This document shows, piece by piece, positions 25,327 to 35,200 of a stretch of 64,000 bases of DNA; position 1 is the stretch's first letter; each line of letters begins with the position of its first letter. Below the pieces are notes generated by a model that was not told the DNA's origin, ran no database searches, and saw nothing but the letters and a program-made list of their open reading frames with translations. The stretch lies in NCBI GenBank assembly GCA_016285455.1, contig JAEEQS010000001.1:124001-188000 (forward strand), written 5' to 3'. The stretch comes from Bacteroidales bacterium (lineage in GTDB: Bacteria; Bacteroidota; Bacteroidia; Bacteroidales; UBA932). The position numbers were made by a program, and so were the translations under genes.

Positions 25327-26568
25327 CTAGGCGCCAAAGTTGTCGTACATTATATTGTCTGGCTGAACGCCAAGGTTATCCAGCATATTGACTGCAGCGT
25401 TGGTCATCATAGGAGGGCCGCAGAGGTAGTACTCAATGTCCTCAGGAGCAGGATGGTTCTTCAGGTAGTTGTCGAACAGTACCTGATGGATGAAGCCGGT
25501 AGGGCCAGTCCAGTTGTCCTCAGGCAGAGCGTCTGAAAGGGCAACGTTGTAAGAGAAGTTCGGATTCTCCCTTGCAATCTCTGCAAAGTCCTCGTCGTAG
25601 AACATCTCTCTGCGTGAACGGGCGCCGTACCAGAAGCTGACCTTTCTCTTGGTGTGCAAGGTCTTGAACAGGTGGAAGATATGGCTTCTCATAGGAGCCA
25701 TACCGGCACCGCCGCCTATGAATACAATCTCGTTGTCTGTATCCTTGATGAAGAATTCTCCGTAAGGGCCGCTGATAGTGATCTTGTCTCCTGGTTTGAG
25801 AGAGTAGATGTAGGAAGAGCAGATACCCGGATTCACCGGAACCCACTGCTTCTTTGCCCTGTCGAACGGAGGAGTTGCAATACGCACGTTCAGCATAATG
25901 ATGTTGCCCTCTGCAGGATGGTTGGCCATTGAGTAAGCCCTGAATGTTGGAGTAGGGTTGACCATCTTAAGATCGAAGATGCCCATCTTCTCCCAGTCTC
26001 CGCGATACTCAGGCTCAACTTCTATGTTCTTGTAATCCACCTCGCAGGCAGGAACGTCTATCTGGATGTAGCCGCCGCTTCGGAAGTTAACGTTCTCTCC
26101 CTCAGGCAGCTTTACAACGAATTCCTTGATGAAGGTTGCAACGTTGTGGTTGCTTACCACTGTGCACTCCCACTTCTTGACTCCGAGAACTTCCGGAGGA
26201 AGCAGAATGCCCAGATTCTCCTTAACCTTCACCTGGCAGCCGAGTCTCCAGTTGGAGAGCTGCTCCTTGCGGGAGAAGAAACCTACCTCTGTAGGGAGGA
26301 TGGTTCCGCCGCCACTGACTACCTGGCATTTGCACATACCGCAGTTGCCCTTTCCGCCGCAAGCGGAAGGAAGGAATATCTTGTTGTCTGCAAGGGTGGA
26401 AAGCAGGGTTCCGCCGGTTGCCACCTCAAGCTGTTTCTCGCCGTTGTTTATGTCTATGGTAACATTTCCTGAAGGCAGGAGCTTGGCCTTTGCAAAAAGC
26501 AGAAGGGCTACAAGCAGAAGGGTTATGATCAGGAATACGATTATAGAAACCAAAATTACTGTACTCAT
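25327..26568 (-). CDS. nqrF: Na+-translocating NADH:quinone reductase subunit F
   Basis: The 413-residue subunit takes electrons from NADH. It has one N-terminal membrane helix (about 4-26), a 2Fe-2S ferredoxin domain with Cys70, Cys76, Cys79 and Cys111 ([10 protein letters not shown], then RLGC), a FAD-binding domain with RAYSMANHP, and a C-terminal NADH domain with [14 protein letters not shown] and YLCGPPMM. It is the last gene of nqrABCDEF; electrons pass from it through NqrD/E, C and B to quinone while Na+ is pumped out. It is 11 bases from nqrE. Confidence 0.95.
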   Translation of the reverse strand: MSTVILVSIIVFLIITLLLVALLLFAKAKLLPSGNVTIDINNGEKQLEVATGGTLLSTLADNKIFLPSACGGKGNCGMCKCQVVSGGGTILPTEVGFFSRKEQLSNWRLGCQVKVKENLGILLPPEVLGVKKWECTVVSNHNVATFIKEFVVKLPEGENVNFRSGGYIQIDVPACEVDYKNIEVEPEYRGDWEKMGIFDLKMVNPTPTFRAYSMANHPAEGNIIMLNVRIATPPFDRAKKQWVPVNPGICSSYIYSLKPGDKITISGPYGEFFIKDTDNEIVFIGGGAGMAPMRSHIFHLFKTLHTKRKVSFWYGARSRREMFYDEDFAEIARENPNFSYNVALSDALPEDNWTGPTGFIHQVLFDNYLKNHPAPEDIEYYLCGPPMMTNAAVNMLDNLGVQPDNIMYDNFGA

Positions 26569-26579
26569 ACTCTATCCTC

Positions 26580-27194
26580 CTAAATGTTAATGCCCATAAA
26601 GCCCATAAAGGCAATTGCCATCAGGCCGGCGATTATGAATGTAATGCCCAGTCCCTGAAGAGGCTTAGGCACGTTGGAATAGGCGATCTTCTCCCTGATT
26701 GCCGCAATGGAAACTATGGCCAGGAACCAGCCCACGCCGCTTCCCAGTCCGTAGCAGGTTGCCACTCCGAGGCTCGGGAAGGCCCTCTGCTGCATGAACA
26801 GCGATGCACCCAGAATGGCGCAGTTTACTGCAATCAGCGGAAGGAAAATTCCCAGAGAGGAATACAGGGAAGGAGAATACTTCTCAACCACCATCTCAAC
26901 CAGCTGCACGAACGAAGCGATAACGGCAATGAAGATGATGAAGCTGAGGAAACTCAGGTCTACGTTTGCCAGGTCAGGAGAAATCCACTTGAGTGCTCCT
27001 GCGCTAAGCAAGTATTTGTCCAGAAGGTAGTTGATCGGAAGGGTGATGCCGAGAACGAATATTACGGCGATTCCCAGTCCGATGGCTGTCTTCACGTTCT
27101 TTGATACCGCCAGGAATGAACACATACCCAGGAAGTATGCAAAGATCATATTGTCTACGAAGATGCTCTTTACGAAAATGTTCAGTGCTTCCAT
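26580..27194 (-). CDS. nqrE: Na+-translocating NADH:quinone reductase subunit E
   Basis: The 204-residue integral membrane protein has six predicted helices and the NqrE opening LNIFVKSIFVDNMIFAYFLGMCSFLAVSK. The Cys near 26 and the Cys near 120 (NCAILGASLF) match the residues that, with NqrD, hold an intramembrane iron centre. It lies between nqrF and nqrD with short spacers in the usual order. Confidence 0.95.
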   Translation of the reverse strand: MEALNIFVKSIFVDNMIFAYFLGMCSFLAVSKNVKTAIGLGIAVIFVLGITLPINYLLDKYLLSAGALKWISPDLANVDLSFLSFIIFIAVIASFVQLVEMVVEKYSPSLYSSLGIFLPLIAVNCAILGASLFMQQRAFPSLGVATCYGLGSGVGWFLAIVSIAAIREKIAYSNVPKPLQGLGITFIIAGLMAIAFMGFMGINI

Positions 27195-27206
27195 ATCTGT
27201 ATGCGT

Positions 27207-27824
27207 TTATTTCTTGTCGTCTTCTTTCTGGATGCTTCTCTGGATCCAGATAAGGCAACCGATAAGTATCAAAGCCATAGGCGGCATTATGAACAGTCCG
27301 TTGTTCATATAGCCGGCCTCGTAAAAACTCTGAGGGATTACCTGAAGCCCAAAGATGGAGCCGCTTCCGATAAGCTCTCTGAAGAATGCCACTATCACCA
27401 GTATCAGGCCGTAGCCCAGTCCGTTAGCCAGACCGTCCACCAGAGAAGGCAGAGGCTTTTCCGTAAGTCCAAATGCCTCTATTCTTCCCATTATGATACA
27501 GTTGGTGATAATCAGGCCCACATATACGGAAAGCTGTTTGCTAACGTCATATACGTAGGCTTTCAGGAATTGCGAAATCAGAATCACGAACATTGCAACC
27601 ACAACAAGCTGCACGATGATTCTGATACGGTTAGGAATAGTCTTTCTTATCAGCGAGATAAGGAAGCTCGAAAGTCCTGTCACAAGGGTAACGGAAATTC
27701 CCATCACGATTGCGGGTTCCAGCTTAACAGTTACCGCAAGGGCAGAACATATGCCAAGCACCAGCACCGTAATAGGGTTGGCCTTGATAATCGGAGTTGT
27801 GAATATTTTCTTGTCCATTGCCAT
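27207..27824 (-). CDS. nqrD: Na+-translocating NADH:quinone reductase subunit D
   Basis: This 205-residue six-helix membrane subunit is homologous to NqrE. It has LVLGICSALAVTVKLEPAIVMG near the start and ITNCIIMGRIEAFG in the middle, giving the two conserved Cys that pair with NqrE. A charged KEDDKK tail ends the protein. Its ATG is two bases past the nqrC stop, consistent with one transcript. Confidence 0.95.
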   Translation of the reverse strand: MAMDKKIFTTPIIKANPITVLVLGICSALAVTVKLEPAIVMGISVTLVTGLSSFLISLIRKTIPNRIRIIVQLVVVAMFVILISQFLKAYVYDVSKQLSVYVGLIITNCIIMGRIEAFGLTEKPLPSLVDGLANGLGYGLILVIVAFFRELIGSGSIFGLQVIPQSFYEAGYMNNGLFIMPPMALILIGCLIWIQRSIQKEDDKK

Positions 27825-27826
27825 AA

Positions 27827-28666
27827 CTATTCTGTTTTAATTGTTTCTTCCGTCTCAGCGATGGTTTCAGCAGGAGCACTTCCTCCTATCACCTTCTGGA
27901 GATAAGGCTTATAATAATTCATCCATTGTGAAATCATGTTCTGGACGGCGGTGGAAGTGATGGTAGCGCCACTTATGGCGTTAACCTCATTATCCTTAGC
28001 GTTTGCCTTTCCGCCTTTGACAACCTTAATCGGAACAAGTTGGCCATCGGCAACTAAAGCCTCGTCTTTGAACTGTGAGTAAAACTTTTCTGAAACGATT
28101 TCACCGCCCAGACCTGGAGTTTCGCTTTCGTGGTCGAAAAGGGCTCCGGCAATCTTTCCGTCTTCCGTAACTGCTATGTATGTCCATATAGGGCCCCAAA
28201 GTCCTGCTCCATATCCTGAAAGGATGTAGTGCTTGCCTCCTTCGGGATTATCGCAGATGAAGACAGGAAGCTGAAGAGTCTGAACCATTTCCTCTGTCTT
28301 GTGCACATCAGTTTCGGAGTCTATCTTGCGCATTATGTCAAACTGATCTTTGATTGAAAGTGCAAAGGCATCGCAGTCTCCGATTTTCTCCGTAAAGGAT
28401 TTGACAACTTCTCCTGTAGGATTTACTATCAGGGCTTCCTTTATGTATTTTTCAAATTCTCCCTGAACGTAACTGTTTCTGTCTGAAACTTTCTTGGCGT
28501 CTGTAGCCAAGCCGTCGCAGTTGAGGATATACATCTGTTTCTCAACCTTGATATTGGTCTGCTGACGGTTTTTCAGCCCCATTGAAACTACAGCCAGGAT
28601 CGTAGCCACAATAGCCACCATAACTATTGTGTAAATAACTGTATATGTATTCTTGTTAGTATCCAT
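27827..28666 (-). CDS. nqrC: Na+-translocating NADH:quinone reductase subunit C
   Basis: I choose the ATG at 28666 (MDTNKNTYT), since the longer frame overlaps nqrB; this gives 279 residues. It has one N-terminal helix (about 10-32) and an FMN-binding domain with ISGATIT, whose Thr235 is the site where ApbE attaches FMN through a phosphoester bond. The C-terminus has a short Glu/Ala/Thr-rich extension. No apbE gene is seen in the window, so the flavin transferase must be encoded elsewhere. Confidence 0.95.
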   Translation of the reverse strand: MDTNKNTYTVIYTIVMVAIVATILAVVSMGLKNRQQTNIKVEKQMYILNCDGLATDAKKVSDRNSYVQGEFEKYIKEALIVNPTGEVVKSFTEKIGDCDAFALSIKDQFDIMRKIDSETDVHKTEEMVQTLQLPVFICDNPEGGKHYILSGYGAGLWGPIWTYIAVTEDGKIAGALFDHESETPGLGGEIVSEKFYSQFKDEALVADGQLVPIKVVKGGKANAKDNEVNAISGATITSTAVQNMISQWMNYYKPYLQKVIGGSAPAETIAETEETIKTE

Positions 28667-28677
28667 ATCGCGATTAT

Positions 28678-29811
28678 TTATTTGGCTACAGCTCTCTTTT
28701 CTCTCCTGCGGATGTTCTTTCTGACAACGCACCAGTCAATCAGCGGTGCCATTGTGTTCATCAGCAGGATAGCGAGCATCATTCCTTCTCTGTATCCAGG
28801 GTTGAACAATCTGAGAATAATACACATGGCTCCGATCAGGAATCCGTAGATCCACTTGCCCGTTTCTGTCTGTGCAGAAGAAACAGGGTCTGTAGCCATG
28901 AACACGGCGCCGAACGCGAATCCGCCCATAACCAGATGGGTCAGGGAGGCGTCGAAGCCTACAGCAAGCGTTCCAACGGCAATTGCGCCGGCAACGCAGG
29001 AAACCATTATCTTCCAGCTGGCAACGCCTGTCCACAGAAGGAGAACGGCACCCAGCAGGATGGCGATTGTAGATGTCTCTCCGAAAGATCCTGGGATGTT
29101 TCCGATGAACATCTGCATGAAGTCAGGGCAGGTTCCGGTATCGGCGAGCTGCGCCAGAGGAGTTGCTCCGGAGAATCCGTCAACAACCTGGTCTGCGTGC
29201 TTTCCAAGCCCTCCAATCCATACGGTATCTCCCGTAATGGTTGAAGGGTAGGCAAAGAACACAAAGGCTCTTGCCAGAAGTGCAGGGTTCCAGATGTTCA
29301 TTCCGGTTCCGCCAAAAATCTCCTTTCCAAAAATTACGGCAAACGCAACTGCCAGGGCAAGCACCCACAGAGGAACGTCTATAGGCATAATCAGAGGAAT
29401 GAGGAATCCTGTAACCAGATATCCTTCATTTACCTCGTGGCCCCTGGCCTGAGCTACCGCAAACTCAATTCCGAGACCTACTATGTAGGAAACAAGGATA
29501 AGCGGAAGGATGCGGTAGAAACCGTACCATACTTTCATCCAGAATCCCCACTGCAGGCCGAAAGCCATAGCGTGCTGGTCTCCAGTGTTCCACATTCCAA
29601 AGCAGAATGCAGGCATCAGAGCCATCACAACTACAATCATAACTCTCTTTATATCTACACAGTCCTTTATATGAACCTTTCCCGATGTTGTAGTAGCGGG
29701 AACGGCGGCAAAGGTCTCAAAGGCGTCATAGGTAGAGTGGAGCCAGCCGAGCTTTCCTCCCTTGGAGAATGTCGGCCTCATCTTGTCCATTGTTCTTAGA
29801 ATCCAATTCAT
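28678..29811 (-). CDS. nqrB: Na+-translocating NADH:quinone reductase subunit B
   Basis: The 377-residue subunit has about ten membrane helices and carries covalent FMN at Thr217 in GFSGATPLAQ, plus riboflavin in the known complex. It forms the Na+ path and the quinone site. The WNPALLARAFVFFAYP and MATDPVSSAQT segments are family hallmarks. It begins three bases after nqrA. Confidence 0.95.
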   Translation of the reverse strand: MNWILRTMDKMRPTFSKGGKLGWLHSTYDAFETFAAVPATTTSGKVHIKDCVDIKRVMIVVVMALMPAFCFGMWNTGDQHAMAFGLQWGFWMKVWYGFYRILPLILVSYIVGLGIEFAVAQARGHEVNEGYLVTGFLIPLIMPIDVPLWVLALAVAFAVIFGKEIFGGTGMNIWNPALLARAFVFFAYPSTITGDTVWIGGLGKHADQVVDGFSGATPLAQLADTGTCPDFMQMFIGNIPGSFGETSTIAILLGAVLLLWTGVASWKIMVSCVAGAIAVGTLAVGFDASLTHLVMGGFAFGAVFMATDPVSSAQTETGKWIYGFLIGAMCIILRLFNPGYREGMMLAILLMNTMAPLIDWCVVRKNIRRREKRAVAK

Positions 29812-29814
29812 ACC

Positions 29815-31194
29815 TTAAGCCATTTCTTTGAGCATCAGATCTATGCCCTGGTCAACGATTTTCTGGATCTCAATCTTGGAAGGATCCACATATTCGCAGA
29901 GGGCGAAATCTTCGCCGATTACTTCATAAATGCCGAACTGTTCCATCTTCTCTATATCTCCTGCAAGGATTGCCTTTAGCAGATATACAGGATAGATGTC
30001 CATAGGGAGCACCTTGCCGTAAACATCGGAGACGATGAAAGCTCTCTCTCCTCCGTTGACATTGGTGTCTGCCTCGTATTTTTTCTTAGGGGCAAGCCAG
30101 GAGAAGTAACTTCTTGATGTTGAGAATTTCTTCATCCTGAAAGGTTTTGCCCATCCGAAAAGTTCTCTGTAATTGCCTTCTGTAAGGAATGTTACGGTGT
30201 CGTCGTAGAAGCCGAGGCTTCCGTCTGCCCCAACATTCTCTCCGCAGAGAGGGTTGCCGCTGACGTATCTTACGCCAACTTCCTGCCCGTAGAGTTTCTC
30301 GTCTTCCAAAACTCCGGCAGCCTTCATAAAGAAGCTCATTGGGGTTCCTGGAACGCATTTGACATAACCTGGATCCAGTGCCCTAGGTCCTGCAACTGCC
30401 ACCATTCTGCTTACATCGTAGATGCCCTTTGAAAGCAGCCTGCCTATTGCTGCAAGAGCCTGAGGCTGGACGGTCCATACAACCTCTCCCTTGCCGATTG
30501 GGCAGAGGTGGTTGATTTGAACTCCAACGTTTCCGGTTGGATGCGGGCCCTTGAACATTGTCTTCTCCACGTTTCTGAGAAGATTCAGCGGAGAGCCGTT
30601 TCCGTTTTCTGCGCTGAGGTTTACATAAACCTTTCCGCTAGTGAATTTTGCCAAGGCATCAACCGCCAGCTGCATAGCATCCGCATCGTTCTTAAGGCTA
30701 AAATTGATGTCGGCAGCCAGAGGGGCTGAGTTGAATGCGGAGATCACCACTGCCTTAGGCGTGTCTTCAGGATTGGCGATAATCCCGTAAGGGCGCTGGA
30801 TAATGCAGGCCCACAAGCCGCTCTCGAGCAATACTTTCTGAATCTCCTGCCTGCTGGCCTTGGAAACGCTCAGAGGTTCAAACTGAACATACTGGGTTTC
30901 CTTGTCGGAAGCAATCTCCACAGCAAGAAGCTTTCTCTTTTCGCCTCTGACTATGGCCTTTACCACTCCGCTGACAGGAGAAGAGAAGCCAATCTGCGGC
31001 CTTTTCTTGTCTTGGAAGACAAACTGGCCGGCCTTTACGGCATCGCCTTCTGCTACAAGAAGCTTTGGAACCATATTCCTGTAGTCAGATGGCTTAACAG
31101 ATACAACTTCAGCCTCGAGAGTCTGCAAGACTTTCTTCTGGGCCTCTCCCTTCAGGCGGAGGTCCAAACCTTTGTGAAGTCTTATAGTCTCCAT
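29815..31194 (-). CDS. nqrA: Na+-translocating NADH:quinone reductase subunit A
   Basis: The 459-residue first gene of the operon encodes a peripheral cytoplasmic subunit with no membrane helix. It shows the NqrA opening (GLDLRLKGEAQ), the barrel-sandwich region KLLVAEGDAVKAGQFVFQDKK and the Rossmann-like part ending in ALCEYVDPSKIEIQ. It binds quinone and associates with NqrB. It is divergent from the UvrD-family helicase, with 171 bases between the two starts holding a promoter for each. Confidence 0.95.
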   Translation of the reverse strand: METIRLHKGLDLRLKGEAQKKVLQTLEAEVVSVKPSDYRNMVPKLLVAEGDAVKAGQFVFQDKKRPQIGFSSPVSGVVKAIVRGEKRKLLAVEIASDKETQYVQFEPLSVSKASRQEIQKVLLESGLWACIIQRPYGIIANPEDTPKAVVISAFNSAPLAADINFSLKNDADAMQLAVDALAKFTSGKVYVNLSAENGNGSPLNLLRNVEKTMFKGPHPTGNVGVQINHLCPIGKGEVVWTVQPQALAAIGRLLSKGIYDVSRMVAVAGPRALDPGYVKCVPGTPMSFFMKAAGVLEDEKLYGQEVGVRYVSGNPLCGENVGADGSLGFYDDTVTFLTEGNYRELFGWAKPFRMKKFSTSRSYFSWLAPKKKYEADTNVNGGERAFIVSDVYGKVLPMDIYPVYLLKAILAGDIEKMEQFGIYEVIGEDFALCEYVDPSKIEIQKIVDQGIDLMLKEMA

Positions 31195-31248
31195 ATCTGT
31201 TTGTTGATTATTATTTTAATTGTTAATGTCAAAAATATCAATAACGGA

Positions 31249-31256
31249 CAAATATA
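31249..31256 (-). promoter_or_regulatory. -7 box (TATATTTG) of the nqr operon
   Basis: On the minus strand TATATTTGT matches TAnnTTTGY 55 bases before the nqrA ATG. The -33 region is not well matched. Confidence 0.5.
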
Positions 31257-31348
31257 ATCAATTTGCGGCAGAAATCCATCTGTTTCAAACATCTTGCAAA
31301 CAATTTGACAAACATTGAGGCACAGGCATTTTTTCTTGTGTTTTGCAT

Positions 31349-31356
31349 TATCTTTA
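31349..31356 (+). promoter_or_regulatory. Likely -7 box (TATCTTTA) of the helicase gene
   Basis: TATCTTTA differs from TAnnTTTG at one base and ends nine bases before the chosen ATG at 31366, predicting a leaderless or nearly leaderless mRNA. It also argues against the longer in-frame start at 31315. Confidence 0.4.
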
Positions 31357-31365
31357 CATCTTGTT

Positions 31366-33765
31366 ATGGAAAATGAAGGGAATAAAATACTGGAAGGGTT
31401 GAATGAGGCTCAGGCAGAGGCTGTTATGTGCCTTACAGGGCCTTGTCTGATAGTGGCCGGTGCCGGAAGCGGCAAAACCAAGGTTCTTACTTGCAAGATC
31501 GCGAACATACTTTCTCACGGATATCGTCCTTACAGCGTTCTGGCGCTGACATTCACAAACAAGGCGGCAAGGGAGATGAAGAGCAGGATTGCCTCTATGG
31601 TGGGGGAGAGGGCCGCCAGAATGATCTATATGGGCACATTTCACTCCATATTCCTCAGATTCCTAAGGCAGTATGCAGCCCTGCTGGATTTTCCGCCAGG
31701 CTTTACCATCTATGACAAAGACGACAGCAAGGCTCTTGTCAAAAGATGCATCAAGGAAATGCAACTGGACGACAAGGTCTATAAGCCCGGGGAAGTTGCT
31801 GGAAGGATATCCGAGTGCAAGAACAATTTCATAACCCCTGTTGAATATCTTTCTCATCCTGAGCTAATAGAATCTGACAAGAGAACTCGTAGGCCTTATA
31901 TCCAGTCCATCTACGAGATGTACCAGAAAAAATGCAAGGAGCAGGGGGTAATGGACTTTGACGATATCCTTTTGAACACTTACCGTCTTCTGGCGCATTT
32001 CCCTGAGGCCTTTGCCCAGATCAAGGCCAAGTTTCAGTTTATACTCGTTGATGAGTATCAGGACACTAACTTCCTTCAGTATGTCATACTCAGGGCATTG
32101 GCCCAGGACCACCAGAATATCACCGTGGTGGGAGATGATGCCCAGAGCATCTATGCTTTTCGCGGAGCCAGAATAGAGAACATCCTCAATTTCCAGAAAG
32201 ATTATCCCAACGCAAAAGTATTCCGCCTAGAGAGAAATTACCGCTCCACCCAAACTATTGTTAACGCCGCCAACTCGGTAATAAGTAAGAACAAGGGCCG
32301 CATAACCAAGGAATGCTATTCCAAGAGAGACGTGGGGCAGAAGATCGAGTTGCTGCAGGCCTACACGGAGCAGGAAGAAGCGCTTTTGGTTGCATCGTCG
32401 ATAATGGCACAGATTCACGCCTCCGGTGCCCGCTACAAGGATTTTGCAGTGCTTTACCGCACTAACGCCCAGAGCCGCGGCATAGAGGAGGCCCTGAGAA
32501 AGAAGAACATACCGTATAAGATTTATGCCGGGCACTCTTTCTACGAAAGGGCGGAAATCAAGCGTATGGTTTCATACCTTAGGCTCATTGCCAACCCGCA
32601 GGATGACGAGGCTTTCAAGCGCACTGTAAACTTTCCGGCCAGGGGCATAGGCGCCACTTCTATGGAGAGGATAATCGCCCTTGCCGCTGAGAACGGCAAA
32701 TGTCTGACAGATGCCGTAATGAGCTATAGCGCAGAGCAGTTCCAGATACGCCAGGGGCTTCAGGACAAGGTCAGAGACTTTGTCCTGAAGATGGAGGTTC
32801 TGCGTTCCAAGGTTCAGACGGAAGATGCCTATACTCTTGCTATGGAGATGGATGCCGCATTCGGTATAACTGCAGCCCTTAAGACAGACACATCGCTCGA
32901 TGGGCAGACCATTCTGGAAAACGTCCTGGAGTTTCTGGACAGCATCAAGGAATTCGTAGACGAGGGAGTTGAGGAATTCAAGCAGTACGACGACGGCGGG
33001 GAATACGGCCCAGACATAGTTACGATAGATCTTTTCCTCCAGAATATTGCCCTTGTCGCCGATTCGGATTCTGCCCAGGAAAGTTCCGAGACATCCCATC
33101 CTGCATCCACACAAGACAAAGATGATGACAGGGTGTCTCTGATGACAGTCCATTCCTCCAAGGGCTTGGAATTCCCTTATGTCTATATAACTGGCCTTGA
33201 GGAAAATCTCTTCCCTAGCGGCGGACCTTCCGGCAATGCTGAAAAGGAGATAGAAGAGGAAAGAAGGCTGTTCTACGTGGCTGTTACAAGGGCGGAAAAT
33301 GCAGTAAGGCTTTCTTTCTCCCGCTCAAGATTCCGCTGGGGCAGTTACGAGAACAATCTTCCGAGCCGCTTCATCCGTGAAATAGACCGCAAATACATCC
33401 TCAATCCGCTGGATGAAACTTCTCCTTCCCACACGACCGCCTCTTTCGGCGGCATCGGATGGACCGGCTTTCCGCGTACGGAGAAGCGCACCATCCCCAA
33501 TCCTGTCCGCCCTACGTCTCCGCAGCGTCCGCAATTCACATCATCCGCATCGCTGAGGCCTAAGAATGAGAACTTTGTAGCAGATGCGCCTACTAGGATG
33601 AAAGAGGGAATGAGGGTTGAGCACGAGAGGTTCGGCTTTGGAAAGATCATTTCCCTAAGCGGCAATGCAGGAGACTTGAAGGCCATTGTGGACTTTGACG
33701 ATTTTGGCCGCAAAACCCTGCTTCTGAAGTTTGCAAAGATGCGAATTGTGGAACGGAATTTGTAA
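31366..33765 (+). CDS. pcrA: UvrD/PcrA-type superfamily 1 DNA helicase
   Basis: I start at the ATG at 31366 so that the protein begins just before the Q-motif LNEAQAEAV; the longer frame adds 17 atypical hydrophobic residues. The 799-residue 3'-5' helicase has Walker A AGAGSGKT (about 32-39), motif II VDEYQDT, motif III VVGDDAQSIYAFRGA, motif IV RLERNYRS, motif V TVHSSKGLEFPYV and motif VI FYVAVTRA. The C-terminus ends with the Tudor-like RNA-polymerase-binding module (VEHERFGFGKIISL, about 745-795). It removes recombinases and stalled polymerase during repair. It is monocistronic, with a terminator after it. Confidence 0.92.
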   Translation: MENEGNKILEGLNEAQAEAVMCLTGPCLIVAGAGSGKTKVLTCKIANILSHGYRPYSVLALTFTNKAAREMKSRIASMVGERAARMIYMGTFHSIFLRFLRQYAALLDFPPGFTIYDKDDSKALVKRCIKEMQLDDKVYKPGEVAGRISECKNNFITPVEYLSHPELIESDKRTRRPYIQSIYEMYQKKCKEQGVMDFDDILLNTYRLLAHFPEAFAQIKAKFQFILVDEYQDTNFLQYVILRALAQDHQNITVVGDDAQSIYAFRGARIENILNFQKDYPNAKVFRLERNYRSTQTIVNAANSVISKNKGRITKECYSKRDVGQKIELLQAYTEQEEALLVASSIMAQIHASGARYKDFAVLYRTNAQSRGIEEALRKKNIPYKIYAGHSFYERAEIKRMVSYLRLIANPQDDEAFKRTVNFPARGIGATSMERIIALAAENGKCLTDAVMSYSAEQFQIRQGLQDKVRDFVLKMEVLRSKVQTEDAYTLAMEMDAAFGITAALKTDTSLDGQTILENVLEFLDSIKEFVDEGVEEFKQYDDGGEYGPDIVTIDLFLQNIALVADSDSAQESSETSHPASTQDKDDDRVSLMTVHSSKGLEFPYVYITGLEENLFPSGGPSGNAEKEIEEERRLFYVAVTRAENAVRLSFSRSRFRWGSYENNLPSRFIREIDRKYILNPLDETSPSHTTASFGGIGWTGFPRTEKRTIPNPVRPTSPQRPQFTSSASLRPKNENFVADAPTRMKEGMRVEHERFGFGKIISLSGNAGDLKAIVDFDDFGRKTLLLKFAKMRIVERNL

Positions 33766-33826
33766 TTATTAGCACTGTTTTTCATAGTTTAAGTTTAGGT
33801 TAAGTCAAGGCGCAGGCCTTGCAATT

Positions 33827-33856
33827 GAAGGATGGCGGCGAGCCGTCCTTCTTTTG
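33827..33856 (+). terminator. Rho-independent terminator after pcrA
   Basis: GAAGGATGGC (33827-33836) pairs with GCCGTCCTTC (33842-33851, one G-U) around a GGCGA loop, then CTTTTGTTTT. The remaining bases to 33973 hold no gene; a TTTG at about 33918 and TATCTTG near 33942 could be a weak promoter for the next gene. Confidence 0.8.
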
Positions 33857-33973
33857 TTTTGCATCCTCTGAAAACTTTTTAGGGGGGCGGACACAGTAAA
33901 TTTTACCGTTTGGTTTGCAAACGCCCTAACTCCCGCATTATCTTGCGCTTGTCTAATTTAAAGAGCTAAAGAT

Positions 33974-35179
33974 ATGAAGGGAAAAACAATCAATTCAAAG
34001 AAAGAACTAAGGGGCTGTATGCCCCAGATGCAGCGGGCCTTCATCTGGATTGCCGCTGTGGCATTACTGGCGCTCTGCCTTGCTTCCTGCATCAAGCCGC
34101 TTGAACAGAAGGAAGCGGAAAAATCAAAGCAGGACGATTCTTCCGGCCTGGCCCGGCTTGCTTTTTATCTGGACAGGGCAAGCTACGACAGCTGCCTTGT
34201 AATAACGGAGAACGTTTCTAAGTTGAATTCCAATCCGCTGGATTCCAACAATTACCGTCTGGAAATTTCCACCTCCTCAGGCGTAAAAGTCTATGACAGC
34301 TCTTATGTGGGACGTCCAAGGTTGTTTTACGTCAAGGCTGGCACTTATAAAATCAGGGTAACATCCAGAGAATTCACTGAGCCTGACATCTATCCGCTTT
34401 TTGGGCAGGAGCAGAGCGTAAAGGCCAAGAAAGACAGCACCTTGAGAGTGGAAATAGTTTCGCGCCAGATGACGGGAGGCATACGTTTCAGTTTCACCCA
34501 AGGCTTCACGAGCTGGTTCAAGGGAACGGGGATTTATCTCAAGAGAGACACTGTCAGTTACAAGTACTACTATGGAAGCCCCGGGCATTACGTGTATTTC
34601 TTCCCGGGAGATATATCTGTGATTTACAAGAACAAAGACGGCCATTCTTCCTACACTCCGCCTGACAAGCCAGGCTATGCGGACACCGTGCTTTTCAAGC
34701 GCAAGCTCAAGGCGAATGAGATTGTTTCTATCTCTCTGGATTATGATCTTACCAAGGTTTCATACGATGGCTTTTCTTTTAGGGCAGACACTTCCATCTA
34801 TCGCAGGCAGGAGTATTTCAACCTTGGCGGCATTGCTCCATACGGCTGCAGCTCAGTTACTTGGGCAAAGAGCCACATCGGTGACACCCTAATGCTTTTT
34901 GGATACATAGTAGGCGGAGACGCTTCCAGTTCCTCGTTCAAGAAACAGAAGCCATTCACTTCCAAGACCAACATTGTCATTGGAGCTCAGGACTGGCAGG
35001 CCCTCAGGGAATTGACCATAGCGGTTGAACTTTCAAACGGGGAAATCCGCAAAAACCTAAACCTGGTGGACCATCCGGAGCACCTTAAAAAGCCAATTGC
35101 CATTACAGGCGTTGTAGTTGACAGTTACTTTGGCTATCCCGGCCTTAAAAGCGTCACCAGCTATCAGCTCCTAAAATGA
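33974..35179 (+). CDS. DUF4493/DUF6359-type surface lipoprotein
   Basis: The 401-residue protein has a rather long cytoplasmic leader (about 22 residues) before its hydrophobic helix and a lipobox ending in CLASC (Cys about 39). The middle (about 60-260) has the DUF4493-like beta-sandwich pattern with YVKAGTYKIRVTS and ITSFTQG-like strands. The last 110 residues match DUF6359, an OB-like domain: GDTLMLFGYIVGGD, TNIVIGAQD and a closing YFGYPGLKSVTSYQL. These proteins sit on the Bacteroidales surface; ligands are unknown. An earlier ATG is not available in frame. It is not obviously in an operon. Confidence 0.7.
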   Translation: MKGKTINSKKELRGCMPQMQRAFIWIAAVALLALCLASCIKPLEQKEAEKSKQDDSSGLARLAFYLDRASYDSCLVITENVSKLNSNPLDSNNYRLEISTSSGVKVYDSSYVGRPRLFYVKAGTYKIRVTSREFTEPDIYPLFGQEQSVKAKKDSTLRVEIVSRQMTGGIRFSFTQGFTSWFKGTGIYLKRDTVSYKYYYGSPGHYVYFFPGDISVIYKNKDGHSSYTPPDKPGYADTVLFKRKLKANEIVSISLDYDLTKVSYDGFSFRADTSIYRRQEYFNLGGIAPYGCSSVTWAKSHIGDTLMLFGYIVGGDASSSSFKKQKPFTSKTNIVIGAQDWQALRELTIAVELSNGEIRKNLNLVDHPEHLKKPIAITGVVVDSYFGYPGLKSVTSYQLLK

Positions 35180-35200
35180 AACTAAGACAGGAAGAGGAGT

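Noticed and set aside
23800..31194. Functional link of glutamine synthetase and the peptidase with the Nqr operon as a novel system
   Set aside because: The genes are merely collinear with short gaps; each is an ordinary housekeeping or catabolic gene and no shared regulator is visible.
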